Source of the DNA: Ursus arctos | Lineage: Eukaryota; Chordata; Mammalia; Carnivora; Ursidae | Assembly (NCBI RefSeq): GCF_023065955.2 | Contig: NW_026622985.1 | Location: forward strand, 69,305,931 to 69,369,930 | Length of the DNA stretch: 64,000 nucleotides | Direction of reading: 5' to 3' | Shown here: one piece after another, positions 49,701-61,645 of the stretch | Numbering within the stretch: position 1 is the first letter of the stretch | How the letters are laid out: each line of letters begins with the position of its first letter | The notes under the pieces: model-generated | Databases searched by the model: none | What the model was told of the DNA's origin: nothing | The model's input: only the letters and a program-made list of their open reading frames with translations | Position numbers and translations under genes: made by a program

Positions 49701-50900
49701 TTGATTTTACCTGAAATTATTTACAATAGGCTCTGAAACAAGATATCTTAACATCTTTTTTTAACAAAAATTCTAAGTTTAAAGCTATTAGTGTGTTACT
49801 AGTCAATTTAATTTCACTCTTAGGTATAGCCAAGTATTTGCATGCTGTAAATCACTCACTGGGAAGTCAAGTTTATCTGACTCACATAATAGTGAAAAAA
49901 AATTTAAGAAATTTCTAAAAATTTTAAAGAAAAATTTCAAAAATTTTTAAAGAATTTTTTTTTAATTAAGAAATTTTTAGCTGCAGAAACATATATGTGC
50001 TAAAACTTAAGGGTTTTATATCTAAAGAGAAGGGAGAAAAATATTATCCCACCAAAAATAGGTAGAGATGGCACTACCCATTATTCTTTTTGTCAGTAAG
50101 GATCAGAAAATGGATTTCCCATGACTAAAAACTTCAGGGAGGAATCCTTAAGGGTTCTCAGTTACGATACCCAAAGTGTTTTCCAATTCTGTGGCTCTGT
50201 TGGTATTCTGGGACAATTTTGCTGGACACACTGAAACCACACTTCAGCAAAGCAAAGGCACAATGCTTCCAGGATTCAGTCTACCTTCTGGGATTCAAAG
50301 AGGAGAATGAAGGCAACTAATTTAAATCTTGGAACATTAACTAGTTATGAAGTCTTAAGTCTTTGTTGATATGATTCTGGGCATGTAGTCATAGATGGAA
50401 ATGAAACAGAATCCCTCTCAAAAAGTCCATCAAAGCATTTCTTTCATCTGTGTGTGTTGCTTGTTGAGAAGAAGTTTCCAACCACAAAGATCATACTACT
50501 TATACTCTCTGCCAAACTATTTTGAGTAAGTAGCATCCAGCTCATGGGACTCAATGCTAAATTAACACTGAAGTTTCTCAAATTCATCATAATTGTTCTT
50601 AGATTTCAAGTTGGCATTCTTTGGAATCCTCGATCAATCAGAGGGCTCCAGTGATGGGGTTTCAAAATACATTGTAGAAATATCACATTCTCCCAAGAGA
50701 GAGGATACAAGCTTTCCATCTGATTTGGTGATCCAGTTGTATGGTAATACTGGAAGATAATACTATACCAGGGATTCCGGGTTGGAAACACCCTCTGGAG
50801 AATACTAGAAGTTTGTTCGCCCTGGCCATCACTTTCCAATTTTATTTTTGTTTATTTTGCAGGTGTAATTTTTTGGTAATGACTTGAGAGCTGGGGTATC
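49701..50900. other. Non-coding sequence
   Basis: 49.90-49.98 kb is a low-complexity A/T segment with repeated AAATTT words. A 77-codon minus-strand frame at 50606-50839 was examined and not recognised. Confidence 0.35.
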
Positions 50901-51134
50901 CACATACAACAAAATTTTTAAAAAGATTTTATTTATTTATTTGTCTGAGATAGAGAGGGAGAGCACAAGCAGGGGAAGCGGCAGGGAGAGGGAGAAGCAG
51001 ACTCCCCACTGAGCAAGAAGCCCAATGTAGCTCCTGCGGGACTTGATCACAGGACCCTGGGAACATGACCTGAGCCAGAGGCAGATGGTTAACCAACTGA
51101 GCCACCCAGGTGTCCCACATATAAAAAAATTTTA
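50901..51134 (-). mobile_element. Can-SINE, older, with decayed target-site duplication
   Basis: 'AAAAAGATTTTATTTATTTATTTG' tail complement, GA-rich body, reversed head ending 'GCCACCCAGGTGTCCC'. Imperfect flanks CACATACAACAAAATTTTTA and CACATATAAAAAAATTTTA. Confidence 0.88.
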
Positions 51135-51639
51135 ATTTGACTTTTTGAAATCCCTTCTTTAAAAGATATTTGACCATATGCCATAAATGAACTTCCCACT
51201 TGCCCCTTTCCACAAGCTCCAATCTCCAACCATGGTTCTTTCCTCCTTATTCTCTTCTTTGCTTTCTTCACATTTTTTTTCCATCCTGTCTCATATCAAC
51301 ATTGTCATATTCTTAAACATAGAAGTTAAAACAACTTTGTGTTTTGCTATCCCAATCTGGGTAATGACTGCACAAGGTCTTTTCATTTCTTTTCAAATGG
51401 GCCCCTCTAACTCATTTCCTATTAAGAAACACTTCAAATGTTTTGGTGACTTCCCCTGGAAATCAATAGTAAAAAATCATGTACCACCTTGGAAATGTTT
51501 TTTCATCTGAAACTTTTCATAATTTTCATAAGCTTAAACAGTTGTAAATATTACAATTTCTAGTATATCCTAAATATCACAGTTTAAGTAGAGTTTAAAT
51601 CAATTTAAATTTAGAATAAATAACTGATATTAAAAGTAC
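51135..51639. other. Unannotated non-coding sequence
   Basis: A 107-codon plus-strand frame (51187-51510) is hydrophobic by chance composition, with no domain recognised. Confidence 0.35.
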
Positions 51640-52900
51640 AATGAGAAACACATTAGGAATGGTGGAAAAAGGTCTTCTGAAAAATCTACTCCTCCACAGA
51701 AGCAGTGAGACACTGGCAAAGATAATCAAAGTCAACTTTTCCAGAACCTTAGAAATTTAGCGAAAGGCTTACAACAATCCAAGGAGCATTTATCAAGAAA
51801 AATGGCTAAATCTCAGTAAGAACATAAGCTTTGTGTCATTTTAGTTTTCCTTATTCCCATTCCCCTCTCCCCAGGTCCAGAACACTCTTGAAAACGAGCA
51901 GCCTCAAAACTAAGGTGGCTGTAAAAATTAGCAACCTAGTAGCCACTGGAAGAAATAGACGGGCTTGGAGATCCTCAAAAATCCCATTCCCAGAAAAATA
52001 TCACAATTTCGAAGGTTCTCTGAAAAAGCTCCATTCTCAAGGTTTGCCTTTATGTGATCCGACTCAGATCTTGCCCTGTGTGAAAAGCCATATTCCTAGA
52101 GCATTTGTTGAAAGTGATTACTGGCAATTATTTACCATTAAAGCAGCCTGAGGTGGAGTACTAGTCAGTGCTAATAAGAGGCTGAATAGAAATCTTAAAA
52201 GGAAGGGGTGCCTGGCCCGCTCAGTTGGTAGAGCATGTGACTCTTGATCTTGGGGTCTTGAGTTTCAGCCCCATGTGAGGTGTATAGATTACTCAAATAA
52301 ATAAATTTAGGGGCACCTGGGTGGCTCAGTTAAGCATCTGCCTTCAGCTCAGGTCATTATCCCGAGGTCCTGGGATTGAGCCCCATGTCAGGCTCCCTGC
52401 TCACTGCGGAGCCTGCTTCTCCCTCTCCTCCCCACTCATGGGCTCTCTCTATCTCTCTCTCAAATAAATAAAAATCTTAAAAAAAAAAATTAAATAGACT
52501 TAAAAAAATCTTAAAGGAAAATCTGGAGAATGATATTTCCAGCTGTAAAGATATATTCCTAAGAATCTATAATACCAAGCACATGTACAGAGCTATGCAC
52601 ATCTCAAAAAAAACTGTGAATGTCCTAATTGTTCACCTCCAGATGACCTTGAAGATCTTCACACGTAGGAACAGAAGGCTAAGGCAGAGTAGACTGCCTG
52701 CTGGAGCACTGAAGTATGCCTTCAAACCCAGGGAACCACTTGGCAAAGGCTGGGAGATTAATTAAAGACATATAGGGTAATATCTGTCCCATTATTAACT
52801 GACTACTCAGCTCACTAAGCAGAGATTTCAGTGCGTGCACACAACAAAATACAGACTTCACAAACTTAGTCCAGTGAAATCACTAAACAACAACAACAAA
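51640..52900 (+). mobile_element. Old LINE-1 5'-region remnant
   Basis: 'TTACAACAATCCAAGGAGC', 'ATCAAGAAAAATGGCTAAATC', 'AAATTAGCAACCTAGTAGCC' and 'AGTGATTACTGGCAATTATT' recall the 5' part of mammal-wide L1M elements. Interrupted by the two-unit SINE at 52190-52519. With the ORF2 3' end that follows it may be one internally deleted L1. Confidence 0.5.
52190..52519 (+). mobile_element. Two-unit Can-SINE inside one target-site duplication
   Basis: A short headed unit (52205-about 52309: 'GGGGTGCCTGG', 'GAGCATGTGACTCTTGATC', ending 'AAATAAATAAATTTA') is followed at once by a complete unit from 52310 ('GGGGCACCTGGGTGGCTCAG' to poly-A near 52490). Outer duplication AAATCTTAAAAGGAA (52190-52204) / AAATCTTAAAGGAA (about 52506-52519) encloses both. 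Confidence 0.85.
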
Positions 52901-54055
52901 AAACAGGGTGCCGGGTAAATTCGATGAGTAAAGAACAGTCCTTTAACAACTGGTGCTAAGCAAGTGGATATCTACATGCAAAAGCATGAAACTATACCCC
53001 TAAACCACAAAAAATACAAAAAAATAACTCAAAATATATCACAACCTAAATATAAGCACTAAACCTTTAGTGCTTCATAAGACACCATCAAGAAAATAAA
53101 AATACAACTCACAGAATAGGAGAATATATTTGCAAATTGTTTTTCTATTTAATAAAGGACTTGTATATAGAACACAAAAGAACTCTAACAGGTCAACAAT
53201 AAAAAGACAAATAACCCAATTAAAAAATGGACACAGGATTTAAATAGACATTTCTCTACAGAAGATATACAAATGGCCAATAAGCACATGAAATGATACT
53301 CAGTATCATTAGTCATTAGGAAAATGAAAATCAAAACCATAATGAAATATTTTATACCTACTAGAATAGCTAAAATGAAGAGAAATTAATAAATTTTGTT
53401 AAAAATACGAAGAAATTGGCATGCTCCTACACTGCTAGTGAGACTGTCAAAGATACAACCTCTTTAAAAAACACTTCAGCAGTTCCTCAAAATATTAAAC
53501 ATAAAATTGCTGTATAACTCAGCAATTCCAGTCCTAGATATATATCCAAGAGAACTGAAAACATGTCCACACAAAAACTGGTACATGAATGCACACAGTA
53601 GCATTATTATTAATATTGCAAAAAGTGGGAACAGAACAAATCTCCATCAACTGATTCACAGATAAAATGTAGATCCATAAAATGGAATATTATTTGGCCA
53701 AAAATAGGAATGAAGAAGGTCTGATTCATGCTGCAACATGGGTGACCCTTAAAAAACTTATGCTAAATGAAAGAAGCCAATCACAAAGACCACAAATGGG
53801 TGATTCCATTTATATGAAATGTCCAGAACAGGTAAACATGAAGAGACAGAAAATACATTAGCAGTCCCAAGGGGAAAAATGGAGAATAATGCTAATAGGT
53901 ACAGTTTTTCTCTTTGGGATGATAAAAATGTTCTACATTTAGATAGTGGTTATGGTTGCATAACTTGTGACTATGCTATAAACTGAATTGTATACTATGA
54001 AAGGAGACATTTTATTATCTGTAAATCCTGTCTCAATAAAGCGGTTACTTAAAAA
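52900..54055 (+). mobile_element. Old LINE-1 (L1MB-like) ORF2 3' end and 3' UTR
   Basis: 'AAATGGACACAGGATTTAAATAG', 'ACAAATGGCCAATAAGCACATG', 'ATTAGTCATTAGGAAAATG', 'AAATGGAATATTATTTGGCC', 'TATATGAAATGTCCAGAAC' and 'TTATCTGTAAATCCTGTCTC' are in order. The tail is near 54055. Frames are broken. Confidence 0.85.
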
Positions 54056-54870
54056 AGCAAATTAACAGATTTTATTTATAGTCAGAAATTAGGCATTCAA
54101 TCAACCTCTTTTGAGAGGGAGGGGATGCTGTTTTATCAATTTAGTGTTCACTGATTAAAAGTGAGGCTGAATAATTTTATAAGTGTTTATTAGACATTTG
54201 CACTTATTTCATCTGTTTAGTGATTTGATTTCTTTTAATTTTATTATAATTAATGTATAAGAATTATCTACTTAATAATATCAGTCAGTGATCAAATAAA
54301 TTGAAAATACTTTCCTAATTCAAGGCTTAATTTTTAGTTTCTAGTATTGATTTACATACAAAACTTCAAAATTCCATATACTAAAATCCATTTATTTCTT
54401 TTTTACAATTTATTTCATTTTTAGAAAGATCCTGCTGTTGTGATATCACAAATATTTGCTTATTTTTGTCTTGCTCTTTCCAGATCTGTTGTATTTAATT
54501 TTTTAATCAATCTGGATTATATTTCAAAGTATGATATGTTTTGGGGAATGTAATTATGGTTAAAAAATAATTTTTTAGCACTATTTAGAAAACATTTAAT
54601 CAATTTGCACTGATCTAAAACATCATTTTTATCACATATACTAGTTTTTTTTTTAATTGATACTTAGGTTTGATGATAAGTTCTCTCTTCATGTACTGGT
54701 ATTTCCCTATTTACTGTACTTTTTACAGTGTATTTTAACATTTAAAATCCAAGTATATTAAATAAGCTATATTTTTAAAGAATTATCTTGGCTATTATCA
54801 TAAATTTAATCTTAAATATGAACTTTATATTTATTTGATAAAGTTTCCCAAAACTTTTTGTAGGGATTAT
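54056..54870 (-). mobile_element. Old LINE-1 (L1M) remnant, 3' part
   Basis: Antisense L1 phrases: 'GTGAGGCTGAATAATTTTATAAGTG' region, 'CAATCTGGATTATATTTCAAAG', 'ATTATCTTGGCTATTATCATAAA'. It meets the plus-strand L1 tail to tail near 54.06 kb and continues beyond the insertions at 54.88-55.3 kb. Confidence 0.7.
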
Positions 54871-54879
54871 GAGTCATGG

Positions 54880-55310
54880 TACACACTGTTTAAGAGAGAG
54901 GGTCTCTAATTATACAGCCTGAGACAATGTTTAATTGTGTCATTCACTTCTCAAAACCTGAGTTCTTCATCTGCAAATCATAATAATTGAATATCTTTTT
55001 TTTTTTAAGATTTTATTTATTTATTCGACAGAGACAGCCAGCAAGAGAGGGAACACAAGCAGGGGGAGTGGGAGAGGAAGAAACAGGCTCATAGCGGAGG
55101 AGCCTGATGTGGGGCTCGATCCCGTAAGGTCGGGATCACGCCCTGAGCCGAAGGCAGACGCTTTAACCGCTGTGCCACCCAGGAGCCCCAATAATTGAAT
55201 ATCTTAACCAGTAAGATACTGTAAGTCTCTAAAAAGCATGGATACACCTAACACATATTACTCAACACAATGTCTACCCCAGAGTAAAGCATTTAAGAAA
55301 AGCTATGTAG
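54880..55310 (+). mobile_element. Possible MIR relic split by a SINE
   Basis: 'CATTCACTTCTCAAAACCTGAG' and 'TTCATCTGCAAATCATAATAATTG' before the SINE, and 'CACCTAACACATATTACTCAACAC' after it, loosely fit MIR. Confidence 0.35.
54982..55205 (-). mobile_element. Can-SINE, young, with target-site duplication
   Basis: 'AAGATTTTATTTATTTATTC', near-consensus body, reversed head ending 'CCACCCAGGAGCCCC'. Perfect duplication AATAATTGAATATCTT at 54982-54997 and 55190-55205. Confidence 0.96.
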
Positions 55311-55339
55311 TGTTTAGAAATTTTAAATGAATTTACAAA

Positions 55340-56045
55340 TTATTTAAGTGAATAATTAGTATCTTAGATTTACTATGTTTCTAATTCAGGAAAACAACTA
55401 TTGAAGTCATTTTTTTTTTCCTTTCCAAATCTTCACAGACATATTTCAGACAAGTTTGGAACATATTTTCATCTTAAAGTCATCTATAGTTATTACATAT
55501 TTTTCATTGCTTTGTGAATGAAAATATTTGCTATTGTATTAACTAAATTTTTATAGTGATATATTGGAAACATTGATTTTTATAACTAATAATCACATTA
55601 TTGATCCTGCTTATTAGGTCTAACACTCTTTATCAATTAATTTGTCTAAACAATTGTGATTTCTAGCAATGATAATTTTAATCTCTCCTTTCCAACATTA
55701 ACAGCTCACTTTTTTCTTCTTTTACTGCATTCTATAGAATTTCCAGAACCATCTTGAATAATAGTGATAATTCACATCCTTATATTGTTTTGGTTCCTAA
55801 TTTTAATAAAAAGGAAATTCAACGTCTCAATATCAAGTAAAATGCTGGTTATTGTTGAAGTAAATTTGATCACAGTATTTTTTTGTTTTTAATAGTTTTT
55901 TAAAAAAGAGATGTTGCATTTCATCTAACTCGTTTTTGAAATCTGACAAAATGATGACTTTTTTTTCTAAATTATTGGTTCAATGATTTACTAAAATAAA
56001 TTCTCTATTTTGATCCATCCTTGCATTCCTGGATTAAAAATGTTA
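55340..56045 (-). mobile_element. Old LINE-1 (L1M) remnant, ORF2 middle
   Basis: Antisense L1 phrases: 'TTGAATAATAGTGATAATTCAC', 'AGTAAAATGCTGGTTATTG', 'CCATCCTTGCATTCCTGG'. It continues the element that starts at 54056. Confidence 0.65.
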
Positions 56046-56049
56046 TAGC

Positions 56050-56212
56050 ATAAGCACTGAAACCAGACTCCTATGTTTCCATACTGGCTCTGAAACTTAA
56101 ATACATAATTTAGGACCTATTAACCTCAGCTTCTCCATCTATAAAATGGGGATAATAAGGTTGCTTTCCTCAGGGAATTGTTTTGAAACTTAAAAGTGTT
56201 AATACATATCAT
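56050..56212 (+). mobile_element. MIR SINE
   Basis: 'CTGAAACCAGACTCCTATG', 'CTGGCTCTGAAACTTA', 'CTATAAAATGGGGATAATAAGG', 'GAAACTTAAAAGTGTTAATAC' follow the MIR consensus. Confidence 0.8.
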
Positions 56213-56286
56213 GGAAGTTTATTTTTAACATTCTTTTGGGTTTTCTCTGAAATTATTTTGTTTGTATCTACATTTAAAAGTGCATG

Positions 56287-56502
56287 GGAGGAGCACCTGG
56301 TGGTTCAGTCAGTTAAGCATCTGACTCTTGATTTTGGCTCAGGTCATGATCCCAGGGTCGTGAGTTCAAGCCTCACTTCAGGCTCCTCATTGAGCAAGGA
56401 GCCTGCTTAAGATTCTCTTTCTCCCTCTCCCTCTGCACCTCCCCCACCTCTGCTTTCTCTCTCTCTCTCTCTCTCTCTCAAAAATAAATAAATAAAAACA
56501 TA
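56287..56502 (+). mobile_element. Can-SINE, older, (CT)n-rich body
   Basis: Head 'GGAGCACCTGGTGGTTCAG', 'GTTAAGCATCTGACTCTTG', body ending in a long (CT)n, then 'AAATAAATAAATAAAA'. No convincing target duplication. Confidence 0.9.
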
Positions 56503-56699
56503 CTGTACTATATGTTTTTGCATACTTCACTGGCCAGATTTTGAAGTCATTTAAGGAGATCCTTATACTCTCTCACGTTTTCAAAGTAATTATGATTAAA
56601 TTGTATTTAGTGATCTACTAATTTTAATTTCAGCCATACATACTGTTTTATGTTCAGCCTAATTTTTTAATTCTCCTTATAAGTTTTATTCCTTTTATT

Positions 56700-57290
56700 A
56701 GCTGTGTTGGTTTCCTATTGCCACTGTAATAAATTACCACAAGTTTAGTGCCTTAAAGCAATACAATTTTATTATATAATAATTTTATTATATATGTAAA
56801 CATGATTTTCATAAATCATATAATCTATTATTTTATTATATGTAATATATAAATTATTCTATATATAACATGTATGCATATATAGGAGATATAATTATGT
56901 CAGAAGTCAAAAATGTGTCCACAGGGCTATGCTCTTTTTGCAAGCTCTAGGGAAGATCTACTTCCTTGCTTCACACTTCAAGATCCTGCTCTTATTCCTT
57001 GGCTCACCTCACGTTCCCTTCTTCCATCTTCAAAGCCAGCAGTGTTAACATCTTTTCTCCTCTCTAACTTCCATTTCAGTCCTTACATCTCTGTGACTCA
57101 AAGTCTACTGCACCCCTCTTATTGGGAATCTTGTGATTACAATGTGCTCACCTGGATAATTCAGAATAATCTTCCCTTTTAAAGATCTTCAACTTAATCA
57201 CATCTCCAAAGTCACTTTTACTGCATAAAACATATTCACAGGTTCCTGGGGTGAGAATGTCACATCTTTGGGAGGTCTACCAAATCATAT
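56700..57290 (+). mobile_element. Old LTR-like interspersed repeat, family uncertain
   Basis: 'TGTTGGTTTCCTATTGCCACTG', 'AATTACCACAAGTTTAGTGCC', 'CTTCCATCTTCAAAGCCAGCAG', 'CTTGTGATTACAATGTGCTCACC', 'CTTAATCACATCTCCAAAGTC' and 'ACATATTCACAGGTTCC' match a common solitary mammalian repeat I recall as LTR-like. An AT-rich expansion at about 56.77-56.89 kb splits it. Non-coding. Confidence 0.6.
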
Positions 57291-57299
57291 GAGATTAGC

Positions 57300-57900
57300 T
57301 ATATTACAGATTTGCATGTTTTGGTTTTCTTCAAAGAACATTATCTTGGAGTGATGTGTTAATTTTGCTATTTTTTAAATTATTTTTTCTTTTATGTTTT
57401 TCTGCTTTCTTCAGTTGAGCTGGTTATTTTCATTTGTCTAACTGTTTAAGTTAAGAGTCATTTGCTTATTCTTATTTTTAAATTTAAGCATCTACAACAT
57501 CTCTGAACTTTTATCTGACTAGACTTCGGATGCACACCACATATTTTGTTTTGTGATGCTCTCATTATTGTCATTATTAACAATCATAATTTCAGGCTTG
57601 ACAGTCTCCTTGATCTGAGCATTATAAATTTTTTAAATTGCAGGTAACATTTTAAATTTGTACTTAGTTATTAATTTCTGGATTTACTGCTGTGTTAAGA
57701 TAACATCCTAAATACTTTATGCATTTTGAGTCTAATAAGTTTTTCTTGTGGCTTAATAAGTAACCAGTTTATATAAATTTAATAATTACTTTTTGGAAGG
57801 ATACAGGATGTGATGTCTAGATATGAATCAGCATTATTAATTTTATGTCCACTGCAGGGTTATTTCTCTAAGCCTATCTTGTAGGCTTTTAAAAGTCCAT
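57300..57900 (-). mobile_element. Old LINE-1 (L1M) remnant, ORF2 5' part
   Basis: Antisense L1 phrases around 'GGATGCACACCACATATTTTG', 'TGTGATGCTCTCATTATTG' and 'TGGATTTACTGCTGTG'. It completes the minus-strand L1 relic begun at 54056. Confidence 0.5.
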
Positions 57901-59229
57901 TATACTGCCATGGATTGGAAAACATGGTCATACTATAGGAATACTGAGATGCTATTCTCAGAATACTTTCTAAAATTTTAGATTAAAAATTGCAATAAAA
58001 ATAAAAGTAGAAAAAATAAAAGTATAATTATTTGTGGACAGTAATAATTCATTGCTTGCATGTGTACCTCACTGACTTTTTTGCATATGTGCCTACCAAA
58101 GCACATTTAGAGAAAAGCAAGGCTTGAATTTAGAAAAGTAAATAGATATTCTTCTTAACAATATGCCTACTTAATCTGCCTTGCTTTCTATCCCCTGATA
58201 TTTGAAAAAGCTTTTGACTTTGCTTATCCATAGTGGCATTTAGAAACACCAAAGAGACAAACAGTGGCACTTACAGAATTAAGTATTATAAAGTATGAGG
58301 AACTTACTTTTCAATAGATAACTGCTGTCCCAGCAAAAGCCCAATGTTGGTTTTAGCTAGTTTTTCTTTAGTCTTCTGGACTGCAGCAGAAAGCTGATAC
58401 TGAAACCATGTCTGCAAGTTCTAAACTAAATGAGTTTGATGGTGTCAGCTTAACCGGAGCCAAAATAAGCCTACAGTATATGTTTATAGTCTCTGTTTTA
58501 TACATGTCTGGAGCAAAGGAACTATTGAAGTTGAAATACTTCTCACCCCTGGAGAGGGTAGTCCTTCAATGTCATGACAAAGGTCACTGATAGGTCACCA
58601 TGGAGAAGACAGCTTCTGGATATCAGAATACAGTTTCTAAAACTTGTCAATTCTTCACTTTTACAAAAAACAAACTGTAAAAGTATTTTCGTAAGAAAAA
58701 GAACACACACATGTATTTGTGCACATTTACATATTCAAGTTTAAGATATTTATCTTTGATATATGTATATAGAAAAGTATAAATTATAAATTGTACAAAT
58801 ATAAATTGTAAATTTTATATTTGTTATATTGTAAATTGTAAATTGAACTACTGTTGTATTTGGAAGCAATTTTACTCTGAATTGTATGAAATATTACCAC
58901 AAATAAGAAAGCTTCACTTATATATCAATGTCAAAAAAATCATGGCTTTGCCCAGTTTAATAGTGAGCGTTACTATTAGATACTGAATTAGGCTGCTGAA
59001 TCAAGTATGAGGAATACAACTCCTATTTCAAAGGAACAGAACATTTTCAAATCCTTCAGCATACATAAAAGACATTTATTTTTATATAAAGTGGTCATCA
59101 CTTTAATTTTAAATTTCAATTCTTACTGCATCCCCCACTTTTTTGAGCAGAATGATTTTCCAAATGTTGATTTTCTTCAGTTATAAAGACAAATTACTCA
59201 AAGGGTATTCTATCCCAATTATTACAAAT
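57901..59229. other. Unannotated non-coding sequence
   Basis: AT-rich, with a low-complexity segment of repeated TAAATTGTAAATT words at 58.77-58.85 kb. No gene recognised. Confidence 0.4.
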
Positions 59230-59480
59230 TTCATTTTAATGTTTAAGATGCTGGTGTGTGTAAGTTAGTATGTGATCTAATGGACCACCCTCAGTATTGA
59301 TCAACTTATCTATGTGATGTCTTGTTGCTGTTGCTATACTGACCTCTGCAGGCTTCTGAAGTTGGGAACAATTGTTTACTTTTGTGCATAGCGCTGTCGG
59401 CCATTGTGGATTAAAATGAAGGAGTTTATTGTCACCAAGGACTTGCACACTTCAAATTACTGATAAACGAAGATTTGTTT
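59230..59480. other. Candidate conserved non-coding block
   Basis: Repeat-free, including 'TTGTTGCTGTTGCTATACTGACC', 'AACAATTGTTTAC' (an ACAAT inverted pair, SOX-like) and 'GCGCTGTCGGCCATTGTGG'. Unusually CpG-containing for the region. The 70-codon minus-strand frame has no domain. Confidence 0.3.
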
Positions 59481-61179
59481 TTATTCTATCTTTGATAAAG
59501 AGCTTTGTGTATATTATATAAACATGTTTTGAAGAATGATTTCAAAAGCAGTCTTGGTCATTCTTTATTACTAAATGAATTTCTTGCCTGTTTAAGCTGA
59601 AAAATCTCCCTTTAAAATGAACATTTAAAAATCATTTTCATCTTTAACATAGGAAAAGATTATTGGTGGGTTAGCAGTTACAAAGATTTTCGTTGAAAAT
59701 TGTTCCTTTGCAAATAAAATATGTTGACTCTGATGTTCTCCTGTGTGCAGTTTGGTTCTATTTTTCCATCTGTTACTACTTAATAAACACTTCCCACTTG
59801 CAAGTTAGGGAACCACTTGGCAGACTTACTGAAGCTCAAAGAAGACTATCTGTGAATTCTGATATAAATACTACAAATAGTAAATAAGTTTCTGAAGTTA
59901 TCTATGCTGAATTCAATTTTATCAAGTAGAATTGTACATTACCTATAAAGAACCAGTCTGTTCTTTCTAGCTTAAGTCTTTTTACCCCTCTGTAATTTGT
60001 TTCCAACATTTGTTCATGCCCAACTATAACTTTCCAATTAGTCTCTGACACTTCTTTTATACATATATATATCATTTGTAACTCATAGTCCACTCTGGTT
60101 GATTTGCAGAGCAGTGCCCCAAACTTTATTTATGTTAGCAACAAAAGCATGTTGAACTGCAGCTCTGTGTATGCCTATTTGTAGTTTAACAAATGACAAA
60201 ATACAGGATACTTAAAAATTTGGTCCTGGAAATGTATTTTTGTCTGGTTTATGTTTTCCTTTGCTTTCTTTACACTTACTGATTTTAGTAACTATTTCAT
60301 CTATTTCCTATAGCTACCCAAACTGTTTTCTTAAATAGATATAAGAGATATTCAAGCAGTTTCTAGCTCTCCATAAAGTAGTGAAATCATTTATAATGAA
60401 CTTTCACTAATGCACCTTTGAAAACTGAACTGTCCTATGTTCTGCCACCTTCTCTCCATTTACAAAACTCCAGATGATACTGACTCTAGTAGCTCATCTC
60501 ATCCTAGTTGTTGACAACTGAATCCTGTGTCCCAGTATTTAAACAGTCTAAGACTCATCATAAGACTATCACTTGAAACATACATGTTAACAATATTTGA
60601 TTAGTTTAGCCAAAAATGTACTTTTATATTAAATATACAGACAAAACCAGGGCAAAATAAGTATCCTTAATATATTATCCTTAAGAATTCTTAAAAGAAA
60701 AATCGGGAAAATTTTAATAGTGACTATGTTATTGAGAATCTTAAGGAATTACTATTAATGTTTCGTGTGTGTTCCAGTTACGTTTCTGGTAAGTTCTATG
60801 TTACAGATACAAGTGAACTGTTTCCTGATGAAATACACAATGTCTGGAATTTGCTTCAAAATATTCCAGTGGTAATGTTGGGATGGGGCAAGGAGTGGTT
60901 GGTGAATATACAGATGAAACAACAGTGTCTTTAATAATCTAGGGGGTGAATACTTGGAGGTATACTATAGTATTCTATTTATATGACTTTTTCCAATAAA
61001 AACTTGAAGATAATAGTAATTGATTCGTACCTTATCTTCACAATCATTCAACTGAACCATCAACTCAAACCTGGGTCACTGAGGTTGTTCTCTATCCATA
61101 CTTTTCTAACACAAAAAGTTACACACTGTAGACCTGGTCAGTTTCATGCTCACCAATGACCCTAACTGTCCTTTCTTGT
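59481..61179. other. Unannotated non-coding sequence
   Basis: No repeat or gene recognised. Confidence 0.4.
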
Positions 61180-61560
61180 ACTTTATGAGTAGCATTTGAC
61201 TCCCCAAGTAAACTACTCTGTTTTATACTATGACATTTCATGCCCACACAACTCTGCATGTATTACTTCATCCCATTCTCCATGTGTCTACTCTTCCTCT
61301 TGTTCCTTCGTAAGTGTATCATTTCTTCCAAAAACCTCTGATTTAGCTAAAACCTCAAAAAAATGGCTAGTTATGCAACCCATCTTTTCTCTTACAGCTC
61401 TACTTTGCAGTTTTTATCGTTATACTTAATCACACATTGTGATTTTGTCAGTTGACACATATCTGACCTAAAGCATTTAAAATTTCACTGAATGTAATTT
61501 CACTGAATATAAGGTACGAATCTTTTTTCTAATTACATTTTACTTCCCTACTCTTGTTTA
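61180..61560 (+). mobile_element. Possible LINE-2 remnant
   Basis: The pyrimidine-rich sense texture ('TTCATGCCCACACAACTCTGC', 'CTTACAGCTCTACTTTGCAG') resembles L2 but is too diverged for a firm call. Confidence 0.3.
61481..61510. repeat. 15-bp tandem duplication
   Basis: AATTTCACTGAATGT followed by AATTTCACTGAATAT, one mismatch. Confidence 0.85.
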
Positions 61561-61603
61561 TTCTCCCCTTCCTTATTCTCTCTCACCTGTTTTTTTAATC
61601 ATG

Positions 61604-61645
61604 TTTTACTGTTATTACAATTACTGTTATTACAATTACTATTAC
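61604..61645. repeat. Short tandem repeat, 15-bp unit
   Basis: TTACTGTTATTACAA occurs twice in tandem, followed by a partial third unit (TTACTATTACC). Confidence 0.8.

Noticed and set aside
50606..50839. 77-codon minus-strand frame with fairly natural composition
   Set aside because: Considered as a possible exon or transposon relic; no domain recognised and no convincing splice boundaries, so not called.
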